Below are positions 24,794 through 32,263 of a stretch of 34,315 nucleotides of DNA, one piece after another. Both the position numbers and the translations under genes were made by a program. How positions within the stretch are numbered: the stretch's first letter is position 1; each line of letters starts with the position of its first letter. The stretch lies in assembly GCA_964417885.1 (NCBI GenBank), contig CAYQKN010000029.1, forward strand, positions 1 to 34,315, read 5' to 3'. The notes beneath the pieces were generated by a model that ran no database searches, was not told the DNA's origin, and saw nothing but the letters and a program-made list of their open reading frames with translations. Source of the stretch: UKL13-2 sp964417885. GTDB taxonomy: Bacteria > Pseudomonadota > Gammaproteobacteria > Burkholderiales > Usitatibacteraceae.

Positions 24794-25708
24794 ATGAACG
24801 CAGCGAAACGCATTGTTCCTGTCGCGCTTGTCCTCATGCTGGTGTCGGGCGCCTGTGCCGTGATCCCGCCGGCCTCGCCAGCGGCACCGGCGCGCGCACC
24901 GGCCAGCGTGCTGCCGCTGCCCTATACGGTCGAGCGCTTCAGCCTGCCCGGCCCGGTCGCCGGCGTATTGGTGAAAGTAAACCTGAACGACCCGCGGGTG
25001 CGGGTGACGGTGGCGCTGGCCGACGAAACCGATCCCGACGGCGACGGCCCCTGCGTCGGTCAACTCGACACCACCAGCCAGGTGGCGCGCAAGCGCGATT
25101 TCGACATCACCATCAACGCCAGCTTCTTTGAGGTGCCGAGGACACGCGAATTCAACGGCCGCAAGATTTCCTATCACGTCGCGAACTGCGGCTACCCGGT
25201 CGGCTGGCATTATTCCGGCGGCAAGCTGGTGGCCCGGCCCAACGCCGAGAACATCCGCTCGACCATGGTGGTGCATCGTGACGGCCGCGTGTCACTGCAC
25301 GACGCCCTGCAGGACTTGCCGCCCGACACGCAATACGCCGTCAGCGGCAATGCGATGATGCTCCGGGAGGGCAAGGTCACGCCGCCGGCGCGCGACGCGA
25401 CGCGCCACCCGCGCAGCGCGGTCGGCTTGTCGGCCGATGCGCGCACGCTCTTCATCATCGCCATCGACGGCCGGCAGGAATCACACAGCCGCGGCGTCAC
25501 GCTGGCCGAACTGGCGGAGGTGCTGATCAAATTTGGCGCCCACCACGCCATCAACCTCGACGGCGGTGGCAGCACCGCGCTGGTGATCAAGGACCCGGGA
25601 ACCGGTGTCTATGCGCTGGCCAACCAGCCCTCGGATCTGTCGAGCCTGAAGCTGCCGATACGCGGCGAGCGGCCGGTGGTGGATGTGGTGGGGATTCGGA
25701 TTGAATAG
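24794..25708 (+). CDS. Phosphodiester glycosidase (NAGPA domain)
   Basis: A 304-residue exported protein with a NAGPA/DUF2233 domain (PF09992). The N-terminus is a signal sequence with a weak lipobox-like VSGAC. The domain includes FDITINASFFEVP, the region YAVSGNAMML, RHPRSAVGLSADARTLFIIAIDGR (split), the block SHSRGVTLAELAEVLIKFGAHHAINLDGGGSTAL and a closing GERPVVDVVGI. The GVTLAELA...NLDGGGS pattern is the family hallmark. Human uncovering enzyme removes GlcNAc from GlcNAc-1-phospho-mannose, and bacterial members act on phosphodiester-linked sugars. In this operon it may release GlcNAc from phosphodiester-linked envelope polymers (inference). GTG at 24770 is an alternative start with a longer n-region. 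It is the last gene of the operon. Confidence 0.87.
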   Translation: MNAAKRIVPVALVLMLVSGACAVIPPASPAAPARAPASVLPLPYTVERFSLPGPVAGVLVKVNLNDPRVRVTVALADETDPDGDGPCVGQLDTTSQVARKRDFDITINASFFEVPRTREFNGRKISYHVANCGYPVGWHYSGGKLVARPNAENIRSTMVVHRDGRVSLHDALQDLPPDTQYAVSGNAMMLREGKVTPPARDATRHPRSAVGLSADARTLFIIAIDGRQESHSRGVTLAELAEVLIKFGAHHAINLDGGGSTALVIKDPGTGVYALANQPSDLSSLKLPIRGERPVVDVVGIRIE

Positions 25709-25723
25709 CGCTGGGGCAGCGCT
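25707..25723 (+). terminator. Hairpin at the end of the nag/mur operon
   Basis: AGCGCTG (25707-25713) and CAGCGCT (25717-25723) form a perfect 7-bp stem with a GGG loop, overlapping the stop codon of the NAGPA gene. There is no T-tract, so it is a weak or Rho-assisted terminator or an mRNA 3' end stabiliser. Confidence 0.4.
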
Positions 25724-25753
25724 CCGGAATCAGCGGGTGCCGCGGATCAGGTA

Positions 25754-25812
25754 ATGGAAAATGGTGTCTGACCCTAATTACTCTGATGGAAAATGACGTC
25801 TGATCCGAATTG
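25754..25812 (+). repeat. Tandem imperfect 27-base repeats with GTCTGA core
   Basis: Units at 25754-25780 and 25786-25812 share 22 of 27 bases, both beginning ATGGAAAATG and containing GTCTGA. GTCTGACC at 25766-25773 recurs inverted as GGTCAGAC at 26149-26156, so the pair brackets the low-GC stretch that holds the small membrane ORF. Sequences of this kind often flank mobile or passenger segments in proteobacteria, but no transposase is present here. Confidence 0.55.
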
Positions 25813-26134
25813 CAACGTTCCAAAGTTACTATTGTGGATGCGATGGCTGTCGTCGGTTGCTGCACCAATCGTTCTGATTTTCGGTGTGAGCTACGCAGCG
25901 CGCTATGGTTTTTCGCGGGTTGTAGAGCCCTATCTCGCGCTATTTTTTGTGACCGCATACGTGGCGAGATTTCTGTTTCTAATGTCATACAAGCGAGCGG
26001 CTGATCTTGTCGGAACTCGTGTCAATGAAGGTGACCACGAACTCGACTCTCTGTACAACTCGATTGCTTGCATCTCAATCATCTTTTTGTTGCTTGTGGC
26101 CGCACTCCTGCCGTCCAGAAGAGGCTGGCAATAA
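25793..26134 (+). CDS. Small hypothetical membrane protein in low-GC patch
   Basis: A 113-residue open frame that I do not recognise. Three hydrophobic stretches are visible: about 19-40 (SSVAAPIVLIFGVSYAA), 47-66 (YLALFFVTAYVARFLFLM) and 91-106 (IACISIIFLLLVAALL). Between the last two lies a charged loop with RAADLVGTRVNEGDHELD. Base composition is visibly lower in GC than in the flanking genes. The ATG at 25793 lies inside the second GTCTGA repeat; a weak TGGAAA precedes it. A later ATG at 25838 has no ribosome site. The reading frame, membrane profile and codon pattern suggest a real acquired gene, but short frames also exist on the other strand here, so confidence is modest. Confidence 0.4.
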   Translation: MTSDPNCNVPKLLLWMRWLSSVAAPIVLIFGVSYAARYGFSRVVEPYLALFFVTAYVARFLFLMSYKRAADLVGTRVNEGDHELDSLYNSIACISIIFLLLVAALLPSRRGWQ

Positions 26135-26216
26135 GAAAGAAGAACTGAGGTCAGACTGAGCTGCCCCGGGCTTCGTGGACACCTTTCGCATCCGCGACTG
26201 TCACTGATTGAACGAC

Positions 26217-26284
26217 AAAACTCCAGCACTGGCGAGCCTTCCAGGCCGAAAATGCCCTGAGAGCCGCGCCAGTGCTGGAGTTTT
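26217..26284. repeat. Large perfect hairpin repeat (REP-like)
   Basis: AAAACTCCAGCACTGGCG at 26217-26234 is the exact reverse complement of 26267-26284, an 18-bp perfect stem around a 32-base loop that contains CCAGGCCGAAAATG. The left arm and loop align with 19958-20010 inside the nag/mur operon. Two related copies 6.3 kb apart indicate a dispersed intergenic repeat family. Confidence 0.75.
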
Positions 26285-26311
26285 ACTGCCAGCATGTCGC
26301 TAACGTGCGTC

Positions 26312-26343
26312 CATCCCGGCGTCGCGCGCGCGACGCCGGGATG
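26312..26343. repeat. 32-base perfect palindrome
   Basis: Bases 26312-26327 (CATCCCGGCGTCGCGC) are the reverse complement of 26328-26343. It lies six bases after the stop of the leftward unknown secreted protein gene. With no T-tract it may act as a Rho-independent-like pause or a bidirectional barrier, or be another repeat-derived hairpin. Confidence 0.55.
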
Positions 26344-26348
26344 CGGAC

Positions 26349-27221
26349 TTATTGCTTCGGCTTGGCAGCCGGCTGCACCACGGGCGTCACATCACCGATC
26401 TCGATTACCGGCAGTTTTTCACCCAGGCTGCGCGCCATCGAGCGTTCGACAAAGTTGGTGAACAGGACCGCCAGCCGCTCGACCGGGATGCTCTTGGCCA
26501 CGTCGATTGCGGTCGAGGTCGGATCGAATATCTTCTGGTATTCAAAGTTGGCGGCCTTGTCCAGTACCTTCAGCGTCTTGGCATCGAACACCCAGGTCTG
26601 GGTGTAGTTGTAGGGCGCCACGTAACGCTTGGAATTGTGGCCGGACTTGCCGTCGGGGGTGATGGTTTCCTCGCCGTCGTTGCCGCTGAATTCGATCCCG
26701 CTCTCGTCCTGCAGGCTGGAACCTTCCAGCGGCTGCACGTAGATGCCGATGCCCTCAAGCTTGCTGGCCATGCCCTTGCGTTCGGAGAACTGGAACTTCG
26801 GTGTCACGACGATGATGGTGTCCCATTCCTGGCGCTGGGGAAACTTCTCCAGCACGTCGAGCAGTTTTTTCATCGCCACGTTTTCGCGCTCGACCGGAAT
26901 CACGCCATCCATTTCCAGCGGGTTCAACCGGGCGAGGATGCGCTTGCTGCCGGGGTCGCGTTGTTCGATCGCCTTGTCGAGGCCTTTCAACACCGAGCTG
27001 TTGATGGCGTCGTTCGGCACCCGGATCACGTCGCGGCGGAAATTGTCGATGATGTTGGAGCCGACGTTCTGCTTCTGCGTCACCACGGTGAACTGGTCAC
27101 CGACGGCGGAAATGAGCGCATATACCTTGGGCTTGGCTGGGGCAGTGCTGTCCTGGGCGTGTGCCGCGCCGGTGGCGGCGATGGCGATGACGGCGGCCAG
27201 CAGGCGGATCGGGTTTTTCAT
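26349..27221 (-). CDS. Secreted protein of unknown function
   Basis: I do not recognise this 290-residue protein. A clear signal peptide is present (MKNPIRLLAAVIAIAATGAAHA, cleavage near residue 22). The mature part begins with a segment reading VYALISAVGDQFTVVTQKQNVGSNI and has no cysteine, no lipobox and no obvious catalytic motif. It has mixed alpha/beta character (WDTIIVVTPKFQFSERKGMAS) and ends in a Pro/Lys-rich tail. The start is fixed by the signal peptide and an AAAGGA ribosome site. It is transcribed leftwards after a 253-base region (27222-27474) in which I see no gene and no strong promoter. It lies between the two halves of the salvage locus, but nothing in the sequence ties it to that function. 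Confidence 0.8.
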   Translation of the reverse strand: MKNPIRLLAAVIAIAATGAAHAQDSTAPAKPKVYALISAVGDQFTVVTQKQNVGSNIIDNFRRDVIRVPNDAINSSVLKGLDKAIEQRDPGSKRILARLNPLEMDGVIPVERENVAMKKLLDVLEKFPQRQEWDTIIVVTPKFQFSERKGMASKLEGIGIYVQPLEGSSLQDESGIEFSGNDGEETITPDGKSGHNSKRYVAPYNYTQTWVFDAKTLKVLDKAANFEYQKIFDPTSTAIDVAKSIPVERLAVLFTNFVERSMARSLGEKLPVIEIGDVTPVVQPAAKPKQ

Positions 27222-27474
27222 GTTTTTTCCTTTCAAAATGGTGGCGGTCGTCTGCTGATTTGACGCGAGCGGCCGGATTGGTTCCCGGCAACATTGCGTC
27301 AAGCTTGGTCACATTTCGCCACGATGCGGCGGGCGATGCGATCAGCAGTAATGACGCGCAGTTTGCACAGTCTGCGCCGGCGTTGCGACCGGCCTGCGAC
27401 AGACCAAACGCCGGGGGTGATGAACAGTCGGAATCGGCCGACGAATTGGCCGCGCGACCTTGCCGCGTGACAAA

Positions 27475-27957
27475 TCAGACGGCAGGCGGCGGAGTGTAAT
27501 CCAGAATCGGCCCGCGCGTTTTGCGCATCAACAATTCAGATTGGCCGTCGACCAGGTAATTCTTCAGCTCGCCGACCGTTTCGTAGCCCAGCCGCCGGTA
27601 AAGGCGCTGCGCGCCCTGGTTGAACGACGACACGCACAGGAACACGTTGGCGTGGTCACGAAAAATGCGCTGCTCCGCGAACCCGACCAGTGCGCTGCCG
27701 ATGCCACGACCGCGATAAGCTTCTGTTACGCCGACCGTCTGCAGGTAACCGGCCAGCGGACCGTTGCAGTTGAGAACCAGGAATCCGGCGAACGCGCCGT
27801 CGAGTTCGGCGATGAAATGCTCGCGGCCCGGGACCTGCATCATCGCCTGTGCGCGCTCGACGCCGATGTTGAGCGTCCGCCACGGGTCGGTGGCGGCCAT
27901 CAGCCGCGCCGCCAGTTCGCGGTCCTGTGCCTGGTCGGCGGGACGGATATTGAGCAT
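27475..27957 (-). CDS. GNAT-family N-acetyltransferase
   Basis: A 160-residue cytoplasmic acetyltransferase. The acetyl-CoA-binding motif A is LQTVGVTEAYRGRGIGSALV near residues 72-91 (R/Q-x-x-G-x-G as RGRGIG). FLCVSSFNQGAQRLYRRLGYETVG near 106-129 is motif B. The substrate is not predictable; relatives acetylate small amines or amino acids. It starts nine bases after the stop of the LD-carboxypeptidase gene, so the two are co-transcribed. Acetylation of a released D-amino acid or peptide amine is one possible context-based idea. Confidence 0.85.
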   Translation of the reverse strand: MLNIRPADQAQDRELAARLMAATDPWRTLNIGVERAQAMMQVPGREHFIAELDGAFAGFLVLNCNGPLAGYLQTVGVTEAYRGRGIGSALVGFAEQRIFRDHANVFLCVSSFNQGAQRLYRRLGYETVGELKNYLVDGQSELLMRKTRGPILDYTPPPAV

Positions 27958-27966
27958 TGGGCAATG

Positions 27967-29028
27967 CTACTCGCTGACGGCGGCTTCGAGCAGGGTCAGC
28001 GTGCGGCGGCCGGTATCGAGCCGCGCCCGGACACCGATCGGCAGCGTGAACTGGTGCGCGATGTGGCCGAACGAGTAGCCGTAGACCGCCGGCACCGGTG
28101 AAGCGGTGAAATGGTGGTCGAGTACTTCGCTCAAGCTGAGCGACTGGTCATCCGGCGGCGCATTGCCGCGGGTGAACACGCCCAGCATCACACCGGCCGC
28201 CTCGCCCAGCCCGCGCCCGTTGCCCGGCACGCTCTGCTGCAATTGGGTCAGCATGCGGTCGACGCGATACGGCGGCTCGCGCACTTCCTCCAGGAACAGC
28301 AGGTGGCGGCGGATCTCGGCCGCGTAGGGCGTGCCGGCCAGCGCCGCGACAATCGACAGGTTGCCGCCGATCAGCGGGCCTTCGGCGATGCCGTCGCGAA
28401 ACGTGCGCAGCGCGAACTCCGGCTGGGTGGCGGCGCGGCGCTCGTTTTCGATCGACAGGTTGATCTCGGTCTCGCGCCGCGGGGACATCAGCACCGCCTG
28501 CATCTGGCTGACGGCGTAGTCGTTCGGCGTCGACCAGGCCACCGGGCCGTGAAACGTGACCAGGCCGGCGTGCCGGTACAGCGCCAGGTGCAGCGCGGTG
28601 ATGTCCGAATAGCCGATCAGGATCTTGGGGTGGCGGCGAATGAGCGGGTAATCGATCCCGGGCAGCAGTCCGCTGCAACCCGATCCGCCGCGCGCGGTCC
28701 AGATCGCCTGCACCTCGCGATCGGCGAACATGGCGTGCAGGTCGTCGAGACGCTGGCGCACGGTGCCGGCATAGCCGCCCCACGCGGCGCGCAGGTTGCT
28801 GCCCGGCTTGACCCTGAAGCCGAGCGATTCCAGGTTCTGCACGCATTTCTGGATGATGCGGTCGTCGAGCACGCCACCGGGCGCGATCAGGCCGACCAGG
28901 CTGCCGGCACGCAACGCCGGCGGCTTCACCAGCGGCAGCGGTCGCGCGCGTTGCGGGGCAGACATGGCCGGCCACGCCCCTGCCGCTGCACTGGCGGCGA
29001 GCCATTTGCCGAAATCGCGCCGGTTCAT
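27967..29028 (-). CDS. ldcA: LD-carboxypeptidase (LdcA, S66 family) with twin-arginine signal
   Basis: A 353-residue peptidase that removes the terminal D-Ala from murein tetrapeptides. The S66 catalytic serine is S141 in IGYSDITALH, with E248 (FLEEV) and H322 (FGHI) as likely partners; spacing resembles Pseudomonas LdcA (Ser-Glu-His). IAPGG and TARGGSGCSGLLPGID are family motifs. Unusually, the N-terminus is MNRRDFGKWLAASAAAGAWPAMSA: RRDFGK followed by a hydrophobic stretch and AMSA, a twin-arginine export signal. Canonical LdcA is cytoplasmic. The ATG at 29028 is used because the in-frame TTG at 29037 adds only three residues. It precedes the GNAT gene and follows the TonB receptor on the same strand, behind a terminator. 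Confidence 0.92.
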   Translation of the reverse strand: MNRRDFGKWLAASAAAGAWPAMSAPQRARPLPLVKPPALRAGSLVGLIAPGGVLDDRIIQKCVQNLESLGFRVKPGSNLRAAWGGYAGTVRQRLDDLHAMFADREVQAIWTARGGSGCSGLLPGIDYPLIRRHPKILIGYSDITALHLALYRHAGLVTFHGPVAWSTPNDYAVSQMQAVLMSPRRETEINLSIENERRAATQPEFALRTFRDGIAEGPLIGGNLSIVAALAGTPYAAEIRRHLLFLEEVREPPYRVDRMLTQLQQSVPGNGRGLGEAAGVMLGVFTRGNAPPDDQSLSLSEVLDHHFTASPVPAVYGYSFGHIAHQFTLPIGVRARLDTGRRTLTLLEAAVSE

Positions 29029-29057
29029 CGGTGTCAATGCAATCTGAAGTTTAGGGG

Positions 29058-29094
29058 CGAAAAAAATGCAGGGAACCGAAAGGTACCCTGCATT
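29058..29094 (-). terminator. Intrinsic terminator of the TonB receptor gene
   Basis: On the minus strand AATGCAGGG (29094-29086) pairs with CCCTGCATT (29073-29065), with inner pairs around a short loop, and is followed by a run of T residues (A-tract at 29060-29066 on the plus strand). A second GC hairpin, CCTGCCC-GCAA-GGGCAGG, lies closer to the receptor stop. It separates the receptor transcript from ldcA. Confidence 0.85.
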
Positions 29095-29131
29095 CTCGCA
29101 AAAGCCTGCCCTTGCGGGCAGGGGGAGAGGG

Positions 29132-31930
29132 TCACTTGAAGCGATAGGTCAGGCGCAGGGTGTACGCACGGCCACGCGGGTTGGCAACACGCGGATCCCA
29201 TGCCGTGCCGGCCGCAAAGTCCACGTTATGCGCGGTGAACGGCGGATCGGTGTCGAGCAGGTTCTTGATGCCGCCGGTGATGGTCAGGTTCTTGAAGCCC
29301 GAGTAAGTCGCCGAGACGTTGTAGACGATGTACTCGGATACGTTCGGGTTGTAATCCGGTGCGCGCGCCACGCCGGACGGCACTTCATCCTTGTAGCTGG
29401 AGGTGTAGTACTGGCTCAGCGTGCCGCTCCAGTTGCCCTCGGTATAGGTGAAGCGCGCGGTGTGCTTCCAGCGCACGAACAGGTCCTGCACATCCCATTG
29501 GCCTACCAGCTCGCGATAGTCTTGCGTTTTGAAGATGCGGCTGCGGAAGCTGTCGACATAGGTACCGTCCAGCGCGGCGTTCCACTTGCCTGGACCCAGG
29601 CGGCCATTTGCCTGCAGGCCGACTTCCACACCACGGGTGATGTCGCCGTCGGCGTTGACCAGGCCGCCACGGATGTAGCCGCCGGTTTCGTCGATACGGC
29701 CGGTTGGGCCCCGCACGATGGCATCCGGGAAGGTCGCCGGATTGGCGATCACAATCTGCGGCGTCACCACGTAGATGCGATCGGTACGCTTGATTTCGTA
29801 CAGATCAAAACTGGCGCTGGCCCAGTCGACCGGCGCAAAGACGAAACCGAGGGACCATTGCTTGGAAGTCTCGGGTTTCAGGCTCGGATTGCCGCCACTC
29901 CGACCCAGCGGGCGGATAGCGCAGAACACCGGATTACCCGGGTTTTGCGGGCAAAGCACCGGATCGGCCACGTTGCCCGGTATTTGCGACTCGGAAGTCG
30001 GGCTATACAACTGCGTGAAGCTGGGCGCGCGGAAACCCTCGCTGTAGGAGCCACGCACCAGCATCATTTTCAGCGGCGTGAACTTGAACGACACCTTGGG
30101 GTTGGTGGTCTTGCCGAAATCGCTGTAGTCATCGTGGCGTACCGCCGCCGACACTTCCAGCATGGTCGTGACCGGCACCGCGATCTCGCCATAGATGGCG
30201 CGGATGTCGCGCTTCTGTTTGTTGACGAAGATATCGGTCGGGAACGGCGCATCCTGAATGGCAACGGCGGTGGCGCTGTTGTTCAGGAAGTACTCCTCCT
30301 TGCGAACATCGAAACCAGCGGCTGCGGCGACCGCGCCGGCGGGCAACTGAAAGATTTCGCCGGAGATGGCGCCGTCGAACGAGTTCAGCTTGAATTCGCC
30401 ACCCTGCAGTTTGTCACCATTCACTTTTGCATCTTTGAGCAATTGCATGGCGGCCGCGGTCTGCGTCTGGCCGGGCAGCAGCCAGGGATTGATCAGGCCG
30501 GTCGCCAGGGCGGCATTGAATGCGGTGGTACGGTAGTAGCCATCCACCAGAATCGAATCAGCCTTGCTGCCGCCGGTGGCGACGCCAAGTTTGTAATCCC
30601 ACTTGCGCCAGGTGCCTTCGATGCCCGCTTGCAGGCGATAGGCTTGGGCTTCGGTCTCGATCTGGCGATTGCCGCAAGCAACACAACGCCAGCGATAGGC
30701 GATCGGATTGTTTGGATTGAAGGTGGGGATGAAAGCCTGCAGGTTCTGGTAGTAAGGCCCATTTACCGGGTACGCATTGCCGGCAGCAATACTGGTGGTG
30801 ACCTGCCGTTGCTCAAAGGTGCGGTCAGAAGTGGTGCGCGACCCGACAAAATCGATCCATGCCTGGGTGGTCGAGTTGATTTCGAAGGTTCCGCGCGCGA
30901 CGACGTTGATGCGTTCAACCGGCTGCATCAGCGCCTGTTCGCGACCGTAATCGTAGGCGCAACCCCGGGAGGAAGCGTAGAAGGACGGGCCAAGGACGTC
31001 GCCGCGGTATTGCGTCATGCCGGGGATCAAGCCGCAATTACCCTGGAAGCTCAGCAGATTGGCGCGATTGTAGGTTTGCGTGGTGCCCGGTAGCTGAAAA
31101 ATGCCGCTGATGTTGGTGGAGCCGACAAACGACGCGCCCATGCCGGTTCCGGCGCCACCGGTTTGCGATGCAAACGGCGTCCCGGTCGTGTCCGGGGTCA
31201 GGCCGCGGTTGGGTTGATTGCCATTGACGAAGTCTCTTTCGCGACCCAGCAACGCTTCCTGCTTGTCAAAGGTGATGCTGGTCATCACGTTAAAGCGGTC
31301 CTTCGCCAGATCGCCGTAACCCGCCAACAACGAACCGCGGCTGATCTGCCCGCCACCATCTTCCGTCATATCGACAAACGCGGATACCTCGACGCCGGTG
31401 TAGTCTTTGCGAAGGATAAAGTTGATGACGCCGCCGATGGCGTCAGTGCCGTAAATGGCTGATGCACCGTCTTTAAGCACTTCGACGCGCTGAATCGCCG
31501 CCAGCGGAATCGAGTTCAGGTCGACCGCCACGCCGCGGATGCCGCTGGCCGACATGCGACGGCCGTTCAGCAGCACCAGGGTGCTGGCGGAGCCGAGGCC
31601 GCGCAGGTTGGCGCTGGCGGCGCCGAAATTGTTGCGGTCGGCGAAGTTGGCGGTGATGCCGACGTTGGACGACATGTTGTCGCGGCCGCTGCCGTTGGCG
31701 GAAATGGTCGCCAGCAGCTGCTCGGCGCTGACGATGCCGGCGCGATCGATGTCTTCCTTGGTGATGATCTGCAGCGGCAACGCGCCTTCATCCTGCACCC
31801 GCTTGATGCTGGAGCCGGTGATCTCGACTTTCTCGATTTTTTGCGGTTGGGGAGGCGGGGTCTGTTGCGCCGCCACCGGACCGGCGATGCAGATGAGTGA
31901 TATTACGTGGGCAAGCTTCTTGACTTTCAC
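29132..31930 (-). CDS. TonB-dependent outer-membrane receptor
   Basis: A 932-residue receptor. The signal peptide is MKVKKLAHVISLICIAGPVAA, and the TonB-box region after cleavage reads EKVEITGSSIKR. The plug spans about 40-165 (PLQIITKEDIDRAG, ANLRGLGSASTLVLLNGRRM, RVEVLKDGASAIYGTDAIGGVINFILRKD, each part of the known plug pattern), and a long beta-barrel ends YTLRLTYRFK. Four Cys-rich loop segments are present, one with CVAC. The start is GTG at 31930 with AGGGAGA eight bases upstream; the longer in-frame ATG lacks a ribosome site and would put non-signal residues first. A NagQ-like direct repeat lies about 180 bases upstream, and ldcA and dacB flank it. The ligand is therefore probably an amino sugar, chitooligosaccharide or muropeptide, by context only. 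Confidence 0.93.
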   Translation of the reverse strand: MKVKKLAHVISLICIAGPVAAQQTPPPQPQKIEKVEITGSSIKRVQDEGALPLQIITKEDIDRAGIVSAEQLLATISANGSGRDNMSSNVGITANFADRNNFGAASANLRGLGSASTLVLLNGRRMSASGIRGVAVDLNSIPLAAIQRVEVLKDGASAIYGTDAIGGVINFILRKDYTGVEVSAFVDMTEDGGGQISRGSLLAGYGDLAKDRFNVMTSITFDKQEALLGRERDFVNGNQPNRGLTPDTTGTPFASQTGGAGTGMGASFVGSTNISGIFQLPGTTQTYNRANLLSFQGNCGLIPGMTQYRGDVLGPSFYASSRGCAYDYGREQALMQPVERINVVARGTFEINSTTQAWIDFVGSRTTSDRTFEQRQVTTSIAAGNAYPVNGPYYQNLQAFIPTFNPNNPIAYRWRCVACGNRQIETEAQAYRLQAGIEGTWRKWDYKLGVATGGSKADSILVDGYYRTTAFNAALATGLINPWLLPGQTQTAAAMQLLKDAKVNGDKLQGGEFKLNSFDGAISGEIFQLPAGAVAAAAGFDVRKEEYFLNNSATAVAIQDAPFPTDIFVNKQKRDIRAIYGEIAVPVTTMLEVSAAVRHDDYSDFGKTTNPKVSFKFTPLKMMLVRGSYSEGFRAPSFTQLYSPTSESQIPGNVADPVLCPQNPGNPVFCAIRPLGRSGGNPSLKPETSKQWSLGFVFAPVDWASASFDLYEIKRTDRIYVVTPQIVIANPATFPDAIVRGPTGRIDETGGYIRGGLVNADGDITRGVEVGLQANGRLGPGKWNAALDGTYVDSFRSRIFKTQDYRELVGQWDVQDLFVRWKHTARFTYTEGNWSGTLSQYYTSSYKDEVPSGVARAPDYNPNVSEYIVYNVSATYSGFKNLTITGGIKNLLDTDPPFTAHNVDFAAGTAWDPRVANPRGRAYTLRLTYRFK

Positions 31931-32105
31931 GGCGCGTTCTCCCTGTCTGAACAATGATTGATGACCCTGAGCGGGCAGCAACACCGGCGTGGCCGGAACG
32001 GATGGCATGTTCGATCCGTCCTGCACGACGGTGGCTTCCGCCGAAACAACAGATTCCCGCCCGCACAAGCTGGATTTTGTCCGTCCGCGCTGGCCGATTG
32101 ACGCT

Positions 32106-32123
32106 AATACCACTAAACTACCA
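32106..32123 (-). promoter_or_regulatory. NagQ-like operator upstream of the TonB receptor
   Basis: On the minus strand this reads TGGTAGT-TTAG-TGGTATT, a direct repeat with an 11-base period. The nag operon promoter has TGGTATT-AAAT-TGGTTCT at 13425-13442. A weak -35/-10 pair (GTGGCA, 16 bases, TATTAG) overlaps it, so binding would block initiation. A third half-site TGGTAGC lies at 32137-32143, and a plus-strand TGGTATG at 32180-32186. The 333-base region 31931-32263 otherwise holds no gene. Confidence 0.55.
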
Positions 32124-32263
32124 ATTGCCACACTCTGCTACCAGTTGTGGATAAATGCAATACCCCGGTTGCCCAAAATTGGTATGTTTACAACAAAACC
32201 GGACCGTCAATTCGGTGCCTCAGCGGCATCGAAATCCGGGCCGTGAAATTTGACGGAAAAACC

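Noticed and set aside
25587..25988. A minus-strand open frame running across the end of the NAGPA gene into the low-GC patch
   Set aside because: It overlaps the conserved end of a solid gene and has a very basic, low-information sequence; the plus-strand membrane ORF fits better.
26312..26343. The perfect palindrome considered as an intrinsic terminator of the unknown secreted protein gene
   Set aside because: No T-tract follows on either strand, so it is listed only as a palindrome.
29066..31093. A 675-codon plus-strand open frame opposite the TonB receptor
   Set aside because: It is an antisense shadow; the minus-strand frame has a signal peptide, plug and barrel motifs and a terminator, while this one has none.
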